Origin: Sulfuritalea hydrogenivorans sk43H
GTDB taxonomy: Bacteria > Pseudomonadota > Gammaproteobacteria > Burkholderiales > Rhodocyclaceae
NCBI RefSeq assembly: GCF_000828635.1
Contig: NZ_AP012547.1
Span: 2,108,001 to 2,172,000, forward strand
Direction of reading: 5' to 3'
DNA length: 64,000 bases
Part shown: positions 35,036-51,992 of the stretch, in pieces
Layout of the letters: every line of letters starts with the position of its first letter
Position numbering within the stretch: the first letter of the stretch is position 1
Translations under genes and position numbers: made by a program
The notes under the pieces: generated by a model
Told to the model about the DNA's origin: nothing
The model's database searches: none
Seen by the model: only the letters and a program-made list of their open reading frames with translations

Positions 35036-36196
35036 CTAGCCCTCCGTGCCGGCTAGACGATCCAGCTGGGCTTTTTTCTTTTCCATGTCCTGGTCGGAAT
35101 CGGCAAAACGCTTGGCGATAGCCTGGAACTCATCCTGCAACGCCATGAAGGCATCGACCATGTCCGGATCGAAGTGGCTGCCTTTGCTCGCCGCAATGAT
35201 CTGGACGGCCTTTTCATGAGGCATGCCCTCCTTGTAGACCCGCCGGCTGATCAATGCGTCATAGACATCCGCCACCGCCATCAGTCGCGCCGGGATCGGA
35301 ATCGCGTCTCCCGCCACTCCCTTCGGATAGCCGCCACCATCCCATTTTTCCTGGTGCCCATAGGCAATTTCCTTGGCCATGGTAAGAAAGTCGACCTTCA
35401 TGCCCAATTGATCTTCGGCCGACTGGATGGCATCGCGCCCAAGCGCAGCGTGGGTTTTCATGATCTCGAATTCCTCGGGTTCGAACTTGCCCGGCTTCAA
35501 CAGGATGCGGTCCGGTATCCCGACCTTGCCGATGTCATGCAACGGCGCCGACTTGAACAGCATGGCGATATTCTGGTCGGTGAGAAAGCTCGTGAAACGA
35601 GGATGCGTCCTGAGCTTTTCGGCCAGCGCCTTTACATAGTACTGGGTGCGGCGGATGTGGTTGCCAGTGTCCGAGTCGCGCGTTTCCGCAAGCGATGCCA
35701 TGGCGAGAATCGTGACATCCTGGATCGCCATTACCTCGCGGGTGCGTTTGCCGACCTCGATTTCAAGGTAGTCAGCCTTGTCGCGCAGGAAATCGGCCGA
35801 CGCCTTGAGCGACAACTGCGTGGCAACCCGGGCCATGACGATGGGCGGGCTGATCGGCTTCGTGATGTAATCGACAGCGCCCATTTCCAGGCCCTTCTTT
35901 TCGTCCTCGACCTCAGACTTGGCGGTGAGGAAAATCACCGGAATATCGCGCGTGGCGGGGTCGCTCTTGAGCCGCTGGCAGACCTCATAGCCGTCAATGC
36001 CCGGCATCATGATGTCGAGCAGGATCAGATCGGGCGGATTGTCGGACTGGGCGATCTTGAGGGCCTTTTCACCGCCGTTGGCCACCTTCACCTTGTAGTC
36101 GTCCTTGAGCAGGCTGCTCATCAGCGACAGATTGTCCGGCGTGTCGTCCACTACCAGTACGGTGGCCTTTTCAATGAAATCGAGGTCGAGTTCCAT
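35036..36196 (-). CDS. REC-HD-GYP response regulator (RpfG-like c-di-GMP phosphodiesterase)
   Basis: 386 aa. Receiver with Asp61 in LILLDIMMPG, then HD-GYP: HD pair His220-Asp221 in APLHDIGKVGIPD, His249 in MKTHAALG, and HQEKWDGGGYP at 281-291. The GYP is GGGYP, accepted in active members; all metal-ligand positions appear present. It would hydrolyse c-di-GMP when phosphorylated. Strong SD AAGGAAG. 21 bp after the PAS sensor gene. Confidence 0.92.
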   Translation of the reverse strand: MELDLDFIEKATVLVVDDTPDNLSLMSSLLKDDYKVKVANGGEKALKIAQSDNPPDLILLDIMMPGIDGYEVCQRLKSDPATRDIPVIFLTAKSEVEDEKKGLEMGAVDYITKPISPPIVMARVATQLSLKASADFLRDKADYLEIEVGKRTREVMAIQDVTILAMASLAETRDSDTGNHIRRTQYYVKALAEKLRTHPRFTSFLTDQNIAMLFKSAPLHDIGKVGIPDRILLKPGKFEPEEFEIMKTHAALGRDAIQSAEDQLGMKVDFLTMAKEIAYGHQEKWDGGGYPKGVAGDAIPIPARLMAVADVYDALISRRVYKEGMPHEKAVQIIAASKGSHFDPDMVDAFMALQDEFQAIAKRFADSDQDMEKKKAQLDRLAGTEG

Positions 36197-36217
36197 GATG
36201 TCTTCCTTTGCTCCTGA

Positions 36218-37993
36218 TTAGCTTGCGATTCTACGCACGGAAACGCTGACGCACTTGCCGCGCGCACCACGCGGCGGCAAGCCGCTGAGCGTGATTGTGA
36301 CAGGCACTTCGCTGCCATCCTTGCGCCGGCCGGTCAGCTTGGGTCCCGCCCCCATGGCGCGGGCGCGCTCCTCGTTCATGAACTGCGCGCGCAAGGCGGG
36401 ATGCCGGTCGCGAACACGATCCGGCACCAGTTGCTCGATCTGGCCGCCCACCAGTTCGCCGGGTTCGTAGCCGAATATTTTTTCGGCTTCCGGGTTGGTC
36501 AGGAGTATCTGCCCGGCGGCATCGGCGACCAGCATGCCGTCCGGCGCGGATTCGATGATGCTGCGGAACCAGTTTTCGGTCTCCAGCAATTCGGCCTGCT
36601 GCGCCTCCATTTCCACCTGTTGTTCCTCCAGTTGGGCGGCCTGTTTCTCCATGCGTTCCGCCTGTTCCTGAGTGGCCGCCAGCAATTCCCTGGTCTTCAG
36701 GTTGCGGTCAAGAATCTCCATGCTGGCGGCCAGCACCGGCTGCAGGGCGTCGAGGACACTCTGTTCACGTTCGTTGAATTGCTGGAACGAAGCCATCTCC
36801 AGCACACCCAGAACGCGATTACCGTGAATGATCGGCTGCACGATGATGCAGGCTGGTGGCCCCTCGCCGAGCCCCGAGTTGATGCGAATGTAGTCTTTCG
36901 GTGCGGTGAGCATGATCGGCACCTTTTCCATCGCGCACTGGCCGACCAGTCCTTCACCGACCGCGAAACTGCTGTTGAGATGTTTGCGCTCCCGGTAGCC
37001 ATAGCTCGCCAGCAGGTTGAAACGGCCATCATTTTCCAGCACATAAAACGCTCCGTGGCCAGCACCGATCGCAGGCGCGATTTTCGATACCGCTGTTTGC
37101 GTCAGTGCGCGGAAATCCTCTGCTTGCTGCAACTCGGTGCTGATTTCCGAGGCGTGGGACTTGACCCAGTGCTGGGCGTTGGCCTTGCGGTAGATATCCT
37201 GCAGCACCGCGATGGCGCGCGCCATGATGCCGATCTCGTTCGGATAATCGGTATGGGGAATAGGCGCATCGACCTTCCCGGCCGCCAGTTCTTCGACCGA
37301 ATGGCGCAAGCGCTCGTTGGGTCCCTGGATTGACAGGCCGATCAGCATGCCGATACCCAGCATCAGGATCACGCCGATGACCAACAGGAGGATGGCAGTC
37401 TGCCGCGTCTGGGCGGCACGTTCGCGCAAAGCATCCAGGGTTTGCCGCGAGCCTTGCTCCTTGATGCGGGTAATGGCGTCAATGGTTTCGTCCGCCGCCA
37501 ATCCCAACGCCGAAAATTCGGTGCTGCTTATGAATTTGGCCGCCTCGGAAGAACTGATCCTCTCACGTTCCAGCAAGGCCAGCGCATGGACGACATTTTC
37601 GTTGTACTTGTTGAAGTTGCGCAGGAACTCCTCGTATTTGTCCAGGGCTTCCTTGCGGACAATGCGCTTCTTCGCTTCGGCAAGTTCCCGCTGCAGCGTG
37701 GTGCGTGCCGTATCCACCTGCGCACGAGCCTTGTCCCGCGCCGCACCGTCCTGGGCAATCATCGCCTGACGCAGCGACCGACCCATGTAGATCAGGTTGA
37801 TGTTGGCTTCCTTGAGATGCGAGATGCCCAGCAGGTCGGCATCGTAGAGTCGCTCTACCTCGGCTGTCGTTTCCGACTGGTTGACCAGGCTGTTGAATCC
37901 GATCACGGCCGCAATCAGCAGGCCGAAGCTGAAGCCGAGGAGCAACTTGATATTCAGCCGCAGCTTCTCGATGGAAATGAGCAGAACGTTCAT
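36218..37993 (-). CDS. membrane 4HB-HAMP-GAF-PAS sensor without transmitter
   Basis: 591 aa. TM1 near 17-35, periplasmic four-helix-bundle region (ETTAEVERLYDADLLGISHL) as in chemoreceptors, TM2 near 195-215 (ILLLVIGVILMLGIGMLIGL), HAMP, GAF about 300-435, a Gln/Glu coiled coil, and a PAS domain about 470-585. It ends there: no HisKA, GGDEF, MCP signalling tip or other output. Its first 450 residues parallel those of the hybrid kinase at 39481, suggesting duplication and loss. It may signal by pairing with that kinase. Confidence 0.85.
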   Translation of the reverse strand: MNVLLISIEKLRLNIKLLLGFSFGLLIAAVIGFNSLVNQSETTAEVERLYDADLLGISHLKEANINLIYMGRSLRQAMIAQDGAARDKARAQVDTARTTLQRELAEAKKRIVRKEALDKYEEFLRNFNKYNENVVHALALLERERISSSEAAKFISSTEFSALGLAADETIDAITRIKEQGSRQTLDALRERAAQTRQTAILLLVIGVILMLGIGMLIGLSIQGPNERLRHSVEELAAGKVDAPIPHTDYPNEIGIMARAIAVLQDIYRKANAQHWVKSHASEISTELQQAEDFRALTQTAVSKIAPAIGAGHGAFYVLENDGRFNLLASYGYRERKHLNSSFAVGEGLVGQCAMEKVPIMLTAPKDYIRINSGLGEGPPACIIVQPIIHGNRVLGVLEMASFQQFNEREQSVLDALQPVLAASMEILDRNLKTRELLAATQEQAERMEKQAAQLEEQQVEMEAQQAELLETENWFRSIIESAPDGMLVADAAGQILLTNPEAEKIFGYEPGELVGGQIEQLVPDRVRDRHPALRAQFMNEERARAMGAGPKLTGRRKDGSEVPVTITLSGLPPRGARGKCVSVSVRRIAS

Positions 37994-38014
37994 GGTGAAT
38001 TTTCCGTGAATGAT

Positions 38015-39480
38015 TCAGTGACGCCGCCGAAACAGGCGGTGGTAATGATCGATGGGTACAAACAGTGAATTGCCGACGAAACTGAGCGACTCCGACTGAC
38101 CGATGAACAGCAGGCCCTGCGAGCGCAGGGCGGTATGAAACTGCTTGATCAGCTTGTCCTGCAGGTGCGACTTCATGTAGATCAGCAGATTGCGACAGCT
38201 CACCAGATCGAGATTGGCCGGTGGGTCGCCGCCCAGCACATCGTGCTGCTCGTAGCGGATGCCGGCCTTGATGTCCTCGTTGACCAGATAGTGCTGCCCC
38301 TTGGGCTTGAAGTAGCGGTCGCGCAGCGCGCTGTCCATTTCCTTGAACGCGGTCTGGCGATAGACCCCCTCGCGGGCCAGCGCCAGGGCCTCGGGGTTGA
38401 GGTCGCTGGCGACGATCTCTACGGGATGATGGGCGCTGAGTTCCCTGAGCAGGATCGCCAGAGTGACGGGCTCCTCGCCCGACGCACAGCCGGGTACCCA
38501 GACACGCACCGGATCTCCGCGAGGCTTTCCGGAAACCAGGCTGGCCAAAGCCGTCCTCAGCACCTGGAAGGACTCGCGGTCGCGAAAGAAGGATGACACC
38601 GACACCAGGAAGATATGCTGCAAGGCCTTCAACTCCTCCGGCCGGAGGCGTATCAGATCCTGGTAAGCCTCGGCCGAAGTGATGCCGAGCGTGGATTTGC
38701 GCTTCTCCAGCCGACGCAGCAAGGTGTCCTCCTTGTAGCTGGAAAAATCGATGCCCGTGGCTTTGTGTATCTGCGGCAGCAAACGCTGCAATTCCTGGTA
38801 TCCGGGATCGACGAGGGCCGGATCGGCGTAGTCCGGCGATCGTTCCGCCAGAGCCCTCGCCAACATGGCCGGCCCGGTGTTCGGGGGGCACCAGCCGGGC
38901 GCCGGCTTCCCCGGGAACAGGCCTGCCAGCATCGCACCGATTTCCTTGGCCGGCAGCACGTGATCGACGGTACTTGCATCAATGGCCGCGCGGGGCATGC
39001 CATCAAACTTGGCATCCAGCGGCTCTTGCGCCAGGGTCAGCCCTCCCTGCGACTTGATGGCACGACAGCCCGCCACGCCATCCGAACCGGTGCCCGAGAG
39101 CACGATGCCGATCGCCTTGTCCCGACGAGTCATGGCAATCGACGTAAATAGCGCATTGACGGACGGCGTCGACAGGTGCCCGGCGTCCGGCGCATCGAGC
39201 CGCATCGTCACCCCCGTCACATGCCCGTCCCTGCCGGAGGGAATCACATAGACCGTGTCTGCCACAAGCTGGTCACCATCGCGGGCCAACACGACCGGCA
39301 AAGCCGACTCGCGACCGATGAGGCGCACCACGAGTTCGTCGTGACCATTCTTTGCCATGTGTTGCGCCACCACATAGGCAATCCGTCCCGTTGGCCGCAT
39401 GCCGGCAAACATCGGCAGCATCGCTTCCAACCCTCCCGCCGAGGCACCGACGCCAGCAATGTGGAGATTGTTTGCTTGCA

Positions 39481-39481
<1 letters not shown>
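38015..39481 (-). CDS. CheB-CheR fusion (methylesterase-methyltransferase)
   Basis: 488 aa. CheB catalytic domain first: Ser14 in GASAGG, His41 in AQHMAKN, Asp134 in GTGSDG, so the triad is intact. It lacks the receiver that normally gates CheB. From about residue 225 a CheR domain follows (LLPQIHKATGIDFSSYKEDTL start visible, SAM motif PGCASGEEPVT, CRNLLIYM). Proteins of this type usually continue with PAS and kinase domains; here those are separate genes. No CheA, CheW or full receptor is in the window. Its ATG overlaps the kinase stop by one base (TGATG). Confidence 0.9.
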
Positions 39482-43952
<4,471 letters not shown>

Positions 43953-43956
<4 letters not shown>

Positions 43957-46900
43957 GGCGTCTGCTCCTTGGCGATGGCTTCCAGCGCGATGCGTGCCTG
44001 CTCGGCATCCTCGGCCAGGCTCATCGCGGCGATGCGCTCCTGTTGCAGGGTTTCCGCCTGCTGGCGCAGCGAAGCATGGGCGGCATCGGCACGCAGGCGG
44101 GCGAGCGACATGCTGGAAATCATGCGCGCAAAACCGGAAAGGAAACCGAGGATCACCGGCAAGCGTTTTTCGTCCGCCACCGGGGCTTCCTGCACGGCCT
44201 TGAGATACTCCGCTTCGTCGTAGCCGAACTGTCGCGCCTGCTGGCGGAAGAACTCCAGGTCGGGCGGCCCGAGATGGAACTGGCCGATGAAGACATTGGC
44301 CAGGTGATGGCCTTCGATAATGATCGGCGAAGCACAGTCGGTCATGCCGTTCTTGCACCGATACATGGTGTAGTCCGTCCCGTCCTGCAATTTCAGCGCA
44401 AGCTCCGTGTCGCTCTCGATGCAGCGTGCGCAGGAATCCGGATTCACCCGATGGAAATCGGTACAGGCGCGCTGCCAGCGCGACGACGCCAGCACCTTGG
44501 CGTCCAGATCGATGATGGCGGCCGCGATGCCGACCGACTCGCAGAAGGCGGAAAAAAGTTTTTGCAGTTCTTCCAGATCGACCAGCTCAGCCAGTTTCGG
44601 CACGGTCTTGTTGTCCTGCATGGCGGGCTGGGCGCGCGCTTTTCGCGCGTCGCCATGATCGAACAGCGGAAAGAACTTGCGATCCTCGACCAGCATGTGG
44701 CGTGCCACCACGTCATAGGCGAGAAACTGGAAAAAGGGGCCAACGCCGACCCGGCCGGCCTTGAATTCACCGATCAAGCCGACGGCCTTGTCCACCAGTT
44801 CGCGATGGATGCGCGCATGTTCCTCGGCATGGGCATAGCCCAGCGTGGCCTGAATGCCTTCCTCGCGAGCGAAATGCGCGGTGACTTCCTGCACCAGGAT
44901 GCCGATGATGCGATCCATTTCAACGCTGGACTTGCCCGCGACGATGGCATTGAGCAGGTCATTGGCAACCGCGAACAGGGCGCGGTGGTCGCGGTCGATC
45001 TCGGCATTGCCGGATTCGTAACTGGGGTGCCAGTTCAGGCGCACCAGCCGGGTGCCGCTTTCGTCAATTATGTCGGCCGCCTCATGTTCGGCCACCCGGC
45101 TGTCCGCCATGTCCGCCGAGGCATAGCGCGGCGCTTCACCAAAGCGAACGCACAGGTCGTTGATTTCCCGCTTGAGGTCGAGAACGCGCGCTTCGCGGCC
45201 CTTGGCCAGGTGGTTGAAGCGCTCCGCATCCGACAGGCGCACGAGTTCGTCCTGGGCCTGCTTCATATCGCTGATATCGATGAAGGTGCCGATCAGGCCG
45301 GCGGGCCTGCCTTCGGCATCGGCAAAGCCGGAAACGAAATAGAGCGTGTCGTGGATCCGGCCGTCGACGAAGGGCATCTTCATTTCGCGTTCCACCTTGC
45401 CGATGCCGGCAATGGTGGCTTCATCCTCGGTCTGGTAGGCCACGCGGTCGGCCAGCGGTAGGTAGTCGAGATCGAGCACGTTTTTGCCGATCAGGTCGGC
45501 GCGATCGATGCCGAAGCATTTTTCGTAGGCCCGATTGACGCCGAGGAAACGCGTATCGATACCCTTGTAGAACACCGGATAGGGGATGGTCTCCAGCAAG
45601 GCGTTCTGGAAAGCGAGTTGCCGCGCATTGGCCTGTTCCGCGGCCCGCGTGGCCGAGAGCAGTTTCTCGGTATGAACACTGCGACCGACGATCTCGATGT
45701 TCATCGCCAGCAGCCCCACCAGATCGTCGAACGCCTTGCATTCGGCCTCATTCGGCACGTGCAGCAACGCAAGCTCGACCACTGACAGCAAGTTTTCATT
45801 CATCAGCACGGGGGCCAGCCACACGGCCGCCGGGCGAGCCTCGCCCAAGCCGGAGCGTATCGTCGCAAAACCATCCTGCGCGGTAGGCAGCAATTGGCTG
45901 CGACGCTCCACCGCGCACTGGCCTAGCAGCCCCTCCCCCCTGACGATCGTCGCCGGCAGGGGCTCGCCACAGGCATAGCTGCCCGCCAGATTCAACTGCT
46001 CGGGATGGCTTTCGTCACAGACATACACCGCGCCCTGCAAGGCACCGAACATGGCGTGGGCTTCTTCGAGAAACGCCCGCGACAGATCGGCCAGGGTCGA
46101 GGCCCGCTGCAAGTGAACCGTGGCAGCGGCGATACCGCTTTCGCGCCGCGCATTTTCTTCCTGCTTCCGGGCATTCAATTCAAGTTGCCGACTGACGATC
46201 GTCTGGCGGTACTGACCCCTCAGCATGCCAAGGACCAGCATGCCTATCAATAACAGGGCCAAGGCAATGCCGGCACCGATCCAGAACCGTTGTGCCAGCG
46301 GCACGCTGCGACCGAGGTCCTCGGCCAGTACCAGGGTCCACTCGCCGAAGGGATCGTTCCACTGGACCTTGGCCGTCGCCACGGCGAAGCGCCTGCCGTC
46401 GAAAGGATGACGACCGGGTGTCACTTCAAGTGGCAGCAGTGCGGGTTCCTTGTTCTCGAACATGTTGCCGAACTGCTTGAGGTCGCGTATCGCCTTCAGC
46501 CGCTCCGGCGTGGGCTTGCCGGCAAGATGACCGATCCATTCCGCACGGTTGCTGGCATACACCACCCCTTGCGGCGAAAGCAGCAGGGCGACGTCGTTTC
46601 GGTCGCGCAGCAGGTGATCGAGCTTCATCGCCGAGTTGCGCGCCACCACCGCGCCGATGGCCTCGGTGCCGCTGGTGGTCTCGCTGTAGATGGGGGCGCT
46701 GAAATAGAGCGAACGGTCGCCGCGGGCGAGGCTGACTGCGGCATAGACGTTATCCATGCCCTGCATGGCCATCTGGTAGTAGGGCCGGAACTTGACGTTG
46801 AGCTTGGTGGATGGCTTTCCGGCGTTGTCCCAGGAGGAGGCGATGATGCCGCTTTCGGCAACGACGAAAACGCCGTCCGCATCGTAGGAGCGGCCGATGC

Positions 46901-47201
46901 TCTCCAGCACGGGAAACACCTTCGGGTTGTTGGCCGGCAGCTTGCCCAGGGCTTCCTGCTTGACGGCATCGTCGATCAGGCCGAGCACGGCGATGGCGCC
47001 CATCAGGTTGCCGTTGAGCGTAATCGACATCAGTTCGAGGCTGCGACGCTCGGCATCGGTCTGCAGCAGGCTCATGCGTTCCTGCTCGCGCAGGTCGCGA
47101 ATCTTATCGCTGGCGATGACCCCGAACAGCAGGGACAAGGCGATCGCCAGTGCCCAGGCAAGCGTTGCCCGTTCGACCACGAATTTGGCCAGCGGATTCA
47201 T
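43953..47201 (-). CDS. 1082-aa membrane multi-sensor: Cache-GAF-PAS-hemerythrin-PocR, no output domain
   Basis: TM1 about 13-30, double-Cache-like periplasmic region 31-305 ([23 protein letters not shown]), TM2 306-328, GAF about 365-510, PAS about 530-648, coiled coil, hemerythrin about 720-845, PocR domain about 870-975, final coiled coil to 1080. Hemerythrin iron ligands look complete: His725, His739, His776/Glu780, His791 or 795, His835, Asp840. The PocR part has Cys913, 924, 927, 949, 956. There is no transmitter, receiver or cyclase domain. Overlaps genes on both sides by 4 bp (ATGA), so it is made with the two kinases and probably works inside a complex with one. Confidence 0.9.
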
Positions 47202-50200
47202 GGCGCCACCTCCATGCCGGCTGCCTGCATGGCTGCGGCAAGTTTTTCCAGAGCCGCTTCGAAATCGAAGCTCTTGATGTCATGGTCGATACCCCGATAC
47301 TGGTCGGGAAAGGCCGCATCGAGCAGGTTGGCGTGGTCGTCGAACAGGTCGCCGGCGGCGGAATCGTCATCCGCCAGTAGCGCGACCAGCCGGGTGCACA
47401 CCTCCCCGAGCTTTTCACGATCGACGGCGACGGCCGCCTTCGGTTTGGCATCCGCCTTGATTTTCCTTCTGCCGCTGAAAGTCGGCGCTGGCGAGACGGC
47501 GGCGGCCGGCTGTACCGGTTGCCTGGGCTTGATCCAGCGCCGCAGGGCCGCCCACAGTTCGTCCGGCTGGATGGGCTTGGTGACGAAATCGACCATGCCG
47601 GCCTCCAGACATTTGTCCTTGTCCTGCTGCATGGCATTCGCCGTCATGGCGACAATGGGCAATTCCTGGAATTCCGCATGCTTGCGAATTTCCAGCGTCG
47701 CGGTGACGCCATCCATCACTGGCATCTGCATGTCCATCAGGACCACGTCCCACGGCGCACCTTCGTTCCGTATCACCTTGTCCACCGCGATCTGGCCGTT
47801 ATCCGCAATCTCGACGATGAAGCCGGCGTCGGCGAGTATCTCGCCGGCCACCATCTGGTTGAGGTCGTTGTCCTCCACAAGGAGGATGCGGGCGCCCTTG
47901 ATCGCCGCCATTTCTTCAAGCAGCAGCGACGGCGCATCGCCGGCGGAACGCTCGCCAACCTCTTTGGCGCCGAGCACGCGCATCGCCGTATCGAACAGCA
48001 GCGACGCATTCACCGGCTTGATCAGCACGTCCTCGATGCCGACTTCCTGGGCCTGCTTCAACACCTCTTCGCGACCATGGGCCGTCACCATCACCAGGTG
48101 CGGCTCGTTCCTCAGGCCAAGCGACTTGATCCGGCGCGCGGTCTCAATGCCGTCCATGCCCGGCATCTGCCAGTCGAGAAAGACGATTTCGACCGCCTCC
48201 GGCGTTTCGCCGAGCTCCCGCACCTGTTCCACCGCCGCCTGCCCGGAGGCGACATCGGTGACTTTGAAGGTCATGCCCGCAAGCAGGTCGTTGAGTACCA
48301 GCCGTGCGTTGTCGTTGTCGTCGACGACCAGAACGCGCCGCCCTCTCAGATCGGGCTCCGGCAGCAGGTTTCGCGCCTTGGCCGCGCCAATGCCCAGCCG
48401 GGCCGTAAACCAGAAGGTGCTGCCTTCGCCAGGCACGCTATCGACGCCGACGGTACCGCCCATCAGTTCGGCGAGCTTCTTCGAGATCGACAGACCGAGC
48501 CCGGTACCACCGTACTTGCGCGTGGTCGACGCATCCGCCTGGGAAAAGCTCTGGAACAGGCGTCCCTGTTGGTCCGGCGTCAGGCCGATGCCGGTGTCCT
48601 TGACCGCGCAATACAGCAGCACGTCCGTCGCGCTGCGCTCCTTGACACGGAAAATGATGTCGATCTCGCCCTTTTCCGTAAACTTCACGGCATTGTTGGC
48701 GTAATTGATCAGCACCTGCCCCATGCGCAGTGAATCGCCGACGAGGTTTCTCGGCACCTCCGGTTCGACGTCGAACACCAGTTCCAGCCCTTTCGCCGTG
48801 GTCTTTTCCGACACCAGGTTGGCGACGTTGTCGAGCAGCTTGTCGAGTTCGAAATCGGTATGTTCCACGTTCAGCTTGCCCGCCTCGATTTTCGAAAAAT
48901 CCAGGATGTCGTTGATGATGCCGAGCAAGTGCTGGCCGCTGCCCTGTATCTTCTTGACATAGTCGCGCTGGCGCGGGGTCATCTCGGTCTTCAGCGCCAG
49001 GTGCGCCATGCCGATGATGGCGTTCATCGGCGTGCGGATTTCGTGGCTCATGTTGGCCAGGAAGTCGCTCTTGGTTTTGGCGGCGTCCTCGGCGAGTTCC
49101 TTGGCGCGCGCCAGGGCTTCCGCCGCGGCACGGGCTTCGGTCACGTCCTCCAGCATCCATACCGTGCCGCGCCCCAGATCGCTGGCGTCAACCGCGCTGC
49201 CGCTGAGGCGGCACCAGAAACGCGAGCCGTCCTTGCGCACCAGTTCCTGCTCGCGCTGATGAGTCTCGCCACGCGACAACTGCTCATACACGGTGCCACC
49301 GCCCGCGGAATAGTCTGCGTCGCTGGCATACCAGACGCGCGTCGATTGCCCGATCAATTCGCCCGTTTCATAGCCGAACAACAGCTCCAGCCGGCGGTTG
49401 CCGCGCACGATGATGCGATCGCGAATGAAGGCAATGCCCAGGGTGGCAGCCTCCAGCACAGCCGTCTGTTCCGCGCTGGCGATGCGCACCGCGTCCTCCG
49501 CCTTTTGCCGCTCGGTGATATCGTAAATCCAGGTCACCAGGCAGCGGCCTTCGGCAAAATCCATGAAGGTCGACGAAAGCAGCACGGTCAGCGGCGTCCC
49601 GTCCGTCCTCACGAAATCCGCCCGGTAGTCGGTCACCATGCCATCGCGATGGATTTGCGCAAGGAAGGCCTCACGGTCCGCCGGTCGCAACCAGGAATCC
49701 TTGGTGCTGCGCTTGCCGAGGTCTTCCGGCGCGATGGCGAGCAGTTCGACAAGACGCCGATTTGCAAAAATCGAGTGGCCGCCCTCATTGTTGATCGAAA
49801 CGCCGGCGGGGCTATTCTCCAGTATCTGGCGCAGGCGATCCTCGTTCTGCCGCGTCTCCTGCTCCAGCCGCTTGCGCTCGGAAATATCCTCGATGATCCA
49901 GATGGCGGCCCGGCTCGCTCCGGGGATCTGGACGCCGCGCGCCGAGACCATGGCCCAGAAGGTGGTGCCGTCGCCGCGCGCCACCTCCCATTCCTGATGG
50001 ACGCCCTCGCCTGAGGCCAGCTTCGGCCCGACCAGCGCACCAAACTCCCGATAATTATCGAGCGAGGGAAACAGGATCGTCGCCTCGCCGCCGACGAACG
50101 CATCCATGGGGCGCCTGAGCAATTCGGCCATGACCGGGTTGGCGCGCTGAACCTTGCCATCCGCCGCATACATGATGCCCATCGGCGCGTTGTCAAAAAT

Positions 50201-51940
50201 GGCGCCCTGCTCGGCCGCCAGCGAGTGGATGCGTTCCTGCTGGGCGGTCAGTTCCCGTGCCTGTTCCTGCGTCGCTTTCAGCAGTTGCTGCGTACGCTCA
50301 TTGCGGCCGAGGATGTCCATGCACATTGCCAGCGCCGGCAACAAACTGGTCAGCAACTCGCGTTTGTCCTTGCTGTATTCACTGATCAGCGCGAGTTCGA
50401 GTACCCCGAGCAAAATCTTGTTGTTGATGACGGGCAGCAGCACGATCACCCCAGGGCTGCCGGCGCCGAGGACCGATGTGACCTTGAGATATCCCTCCGC
50501 CGGATGCTCAAGGAAAATGGGCTCTTCTTCCAGGGCGCATTGGCCGACCAGGCCTTCGCCAAAAACGATTTCCTCGGGCAGGCCCGCACTGCGCGCATAG
50601 CCGCCGCAGAGACGGAGCCGGCCACCATCGGCACTGACCCGGTAAAGGCTGCCCTGGCCGATTTCGAGCAAGGGGGCCAGTTCGCCGAGGAAGACCTGCG
50701 CGAGATCGGCAAAGCTCTCGGCGCGCTGCAATGCCGTCGAAATCGCCGATGAATTGCTCTTGGCAAGACGTTGTGTATCAACCAGGGTTTCGGTCATGCG
50801 ATTGAAAGCGAGGGCAACCTCACCGATTTCGTCCTGGCGGTCGACCGGCAGACGTATGCGGTAATCGCCCCTGGCGACTGCCTGCGTCACTTCAGCAATG
50901 CGCCGCAAGGGCAAAATGACGAGCCGAGTACCACCGACCAACACCAGCACGCCGACTGCCGCGAGGGAAGCGAAAAGCAGCAGGACGATCGGGAGCGAAT
51001 CTCCGGTACCAACCGATGCCGACGCATCAAAGGCGGCGAGGTTGTACCACTTGAGCGGCGGAATGTAGGCAATGGAAACCACCTGCTTTTTCCCATCGAG
51101 GTCGAGCGTCATGACCTCACTGGCCTTGTCGCCCGATTTCACGGCGGCCATGGCGGCGCGTAGTCGAGCCTGCCCGCCCTCGTCGGCGAGATGACTCCAG
51201 ACCAGCGAACGTGCCTGCAGCGCATCTTTCGCGACGGCGTTATGGGCGATCAGGGTGGCATCGGTATGACCCTGGATGATCCCTTCGTCATTGACGAACA
51301 TGGCGGTCACGCCGGGATCGTGCGCCTTGAGAAAGGACGCGATGAACTGTGAAATGTCGATGCCGGTGCCGACGACGCCTATCGGCTTGCCACCATCCTT
51401 CATGACGACGTTGATCCACAGGCCGGTCATCTTCAGTGTGTCGTTGTAGTCGACGTTGAAGACATAAGCGCCCGGTTGCGACAGGGTGCCAAAGAACCAG
51501 CTGTCGTCCGGATCGTCCTTCGAGAGTGTCTCCGTGATCTTGAGGGGCGTCTTGTCGAGCGCTGCGATGGCTTTCTGGTCGACGTAGTAGAAGCTCATTT
51601 CCGACGCCGACGAAAGAAAGGCAATGTGCCGCGAAAACATGCCAATGAAACTGGACAGTTCTCGCATCGCCGCTGGCGCCGCCGCCTTGTCCTGGGGATT
51701 GCGCACCCATGCGCGCAGCGCATCGGAATCGGCCATCTTGTTGGCCAGCGCCAGATCGCCCTGAATCGCACCGAGCGTGCGTTCCTTGTGGAACAGCACA
51801 TAACGCTCCGCGGCACGATGCGTCAGATCAGTCTTGATCCGGTCTTGAATGCCGGAGATGACAGCCAGAAGCAAACCGCCAATCACCAACCCGCCCGCCA
51901 GAAGATAGGCCAGCGCTTTTTCCCGCAATCCGATGTGCAC
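47198..51940 (-). CDS. 1580-aa hybrid histidine kinase (Cache-HAMP-GAF-PAS x3-HK-REC-REC)
   Basis: First gene of the operon. TM1 about 8-30, Cache sensor about 35-305 ([32 protein letters not shown]), TM2 about 316-338, HAMP, GAF about 405-545, three PAS domains about 575-690, 700-812 and 820-940, HisKA His966 in [12 protein letters not shown], HATPase ([26 protein letters not shown]), receivers with Asp1256 and Asp1403. No Hpt follows, but a tail like the sister kinase's ([14 protein letters not shown]) does. GTG 51940 has GGAG 11 bases upstream; no better ATG. A dispersed repeat encodes 1482-1488 (AVSPAPT). Confidence 0.92.
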   Translation of the reverse strand: MHIGLREKALAYLLAGGLVIGGLLLAVISGIQDRIKTDLTHRAAERYVLFHKERTLGAIQGDLALANKMADSDALRAWVRNPQDKAAAPAAMRELSSFIGMFSRHIAFLSSASEMSFYYVDQKAIAALDKTPLKITETLSKDDPDDSWFFGTLSQPGAYVFNVDYNDTLKMTGLWINVVMKDGGKPIGVVGTGIDISQFIASFLKAHDPGVTAMFVNDEGIIQGHTDATLIAHNAVAKDALQARSLVWSHLADEGGQARLRAAMAAVKSGDKASEVMTLDLDGKKQVVSIAYIPPLKWYNLAAFDASASVGTGDSLPIVLLLFASLAAVGVLVLVGGTRLVILPLRRIAEVTQAVARGDYRIRLPVDRQDEIGEVALAFNRMTETLVDTQRLAKSNSSAISTALQRAESFADLAQVFLGELAPLLEIGQGSLYRVSADGGRLRLCGGYARSAGLPEEIVFGEGLVGQCALEEEPIFLEHPAEGYLKVTSVLGAGSPGVIVLLPVINNKILLGVLELALISEYSKDKRELLTSLLPALAMCMDILGRNERTQQLLKATQEQARELTAQQERIHSLAAEQGAIFDNAPMGIMYAADGKVQRANPVMAELLRRPMDAFVGGEATILFPSLDNYREFGALVGPKLASGEGVHQEWEVARGDGTTFWAMVSARGVQIPGASRAAIWIIEDISERKRLEQETRQNEDRLRQILENSPAGVSINNEGGHSIFANRRLVELLAIAPEDLGKRSTKDSWLRPADREAFLAQIHRDGMVTDYRADFVRTDGTPLTVLLSSTFMDFAEGRCLVTWIYDITERQKAEDAVRIASAEQTAVLEAATLGIAFIRDRIIVRGNRRLELLFGYETGELIGQSTRVWYASDADYSAGGGTVYEQLSRGETHQREQELVRKDGSRFWCRLSGSAVDASDLGRGTVWMLEDVTEARAAAEALARAKELAEDAAKTKSDFLANMSHEIRTPMNAIIGMAHLALKTEMTPRQRDYVKKIQGSGQHLLGIINDILDFSKIEAGKLNVEHTDFELDKLLDNVANLVSEKTTAKGLELVFDVEPEVPRNLVGDSLRMGQVLINYANNAVKFTEKGEIDIIFRVKERSATDVLLYCAVKDTGIGLTPDQQGRLFQSFSQADASTTRKYGGTGLGLSISKKLAELMGGTVGVDSVPGEGSTFWFTARLGIGAAKARNLLPEPDLRGRRVLVVDDNDNARLVLNDLLAGMTFKVTDVASGQAAVEQVRELGETPEAVEIVFLDWQMPGMDGIETARRIKSLGLRNEPHLVMVTAHGREEVLKQAQEVGIEDVLIKPVNASLLFDTAMRVLGAKEVGERSAGDAPSLLLEEMAAIKGARILLVEDNDLNQMVAGEILADAGFIVEIADNGQIAVDKVIRNEGAPWDVVLMDMQMPVMDGVTATLEIRKHAEFQELPIVAMTANAMQQDKDKCLEAGMVDFVTKPIQPDELWAALRRWIKPRQPVQPAAAVSPAPTFSGRRKIKADAKPKAAVAVDREKLGEVCTRLVALLADDDSAAGDLFDDHANLLDAAFPDQYRGIDHDIKSFDFEAALEKLAAAMQAAGMEVAP
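47481..47501 (-). repeat. dispersed 21-bp repeat, copy 10 (in hybrid kinase)
   Basis: Encodes AVSPAPT after the RWIKPR end of receiver 2, then TFSG. Same place as copy 9 in the sister kinase. Confidence 0.9.
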
Positions 51941-51992
51941 GTTATTCGCTCCGATGAAGGCTGGTCGGTTGAGTTATCGCCCTGACCAGCAC

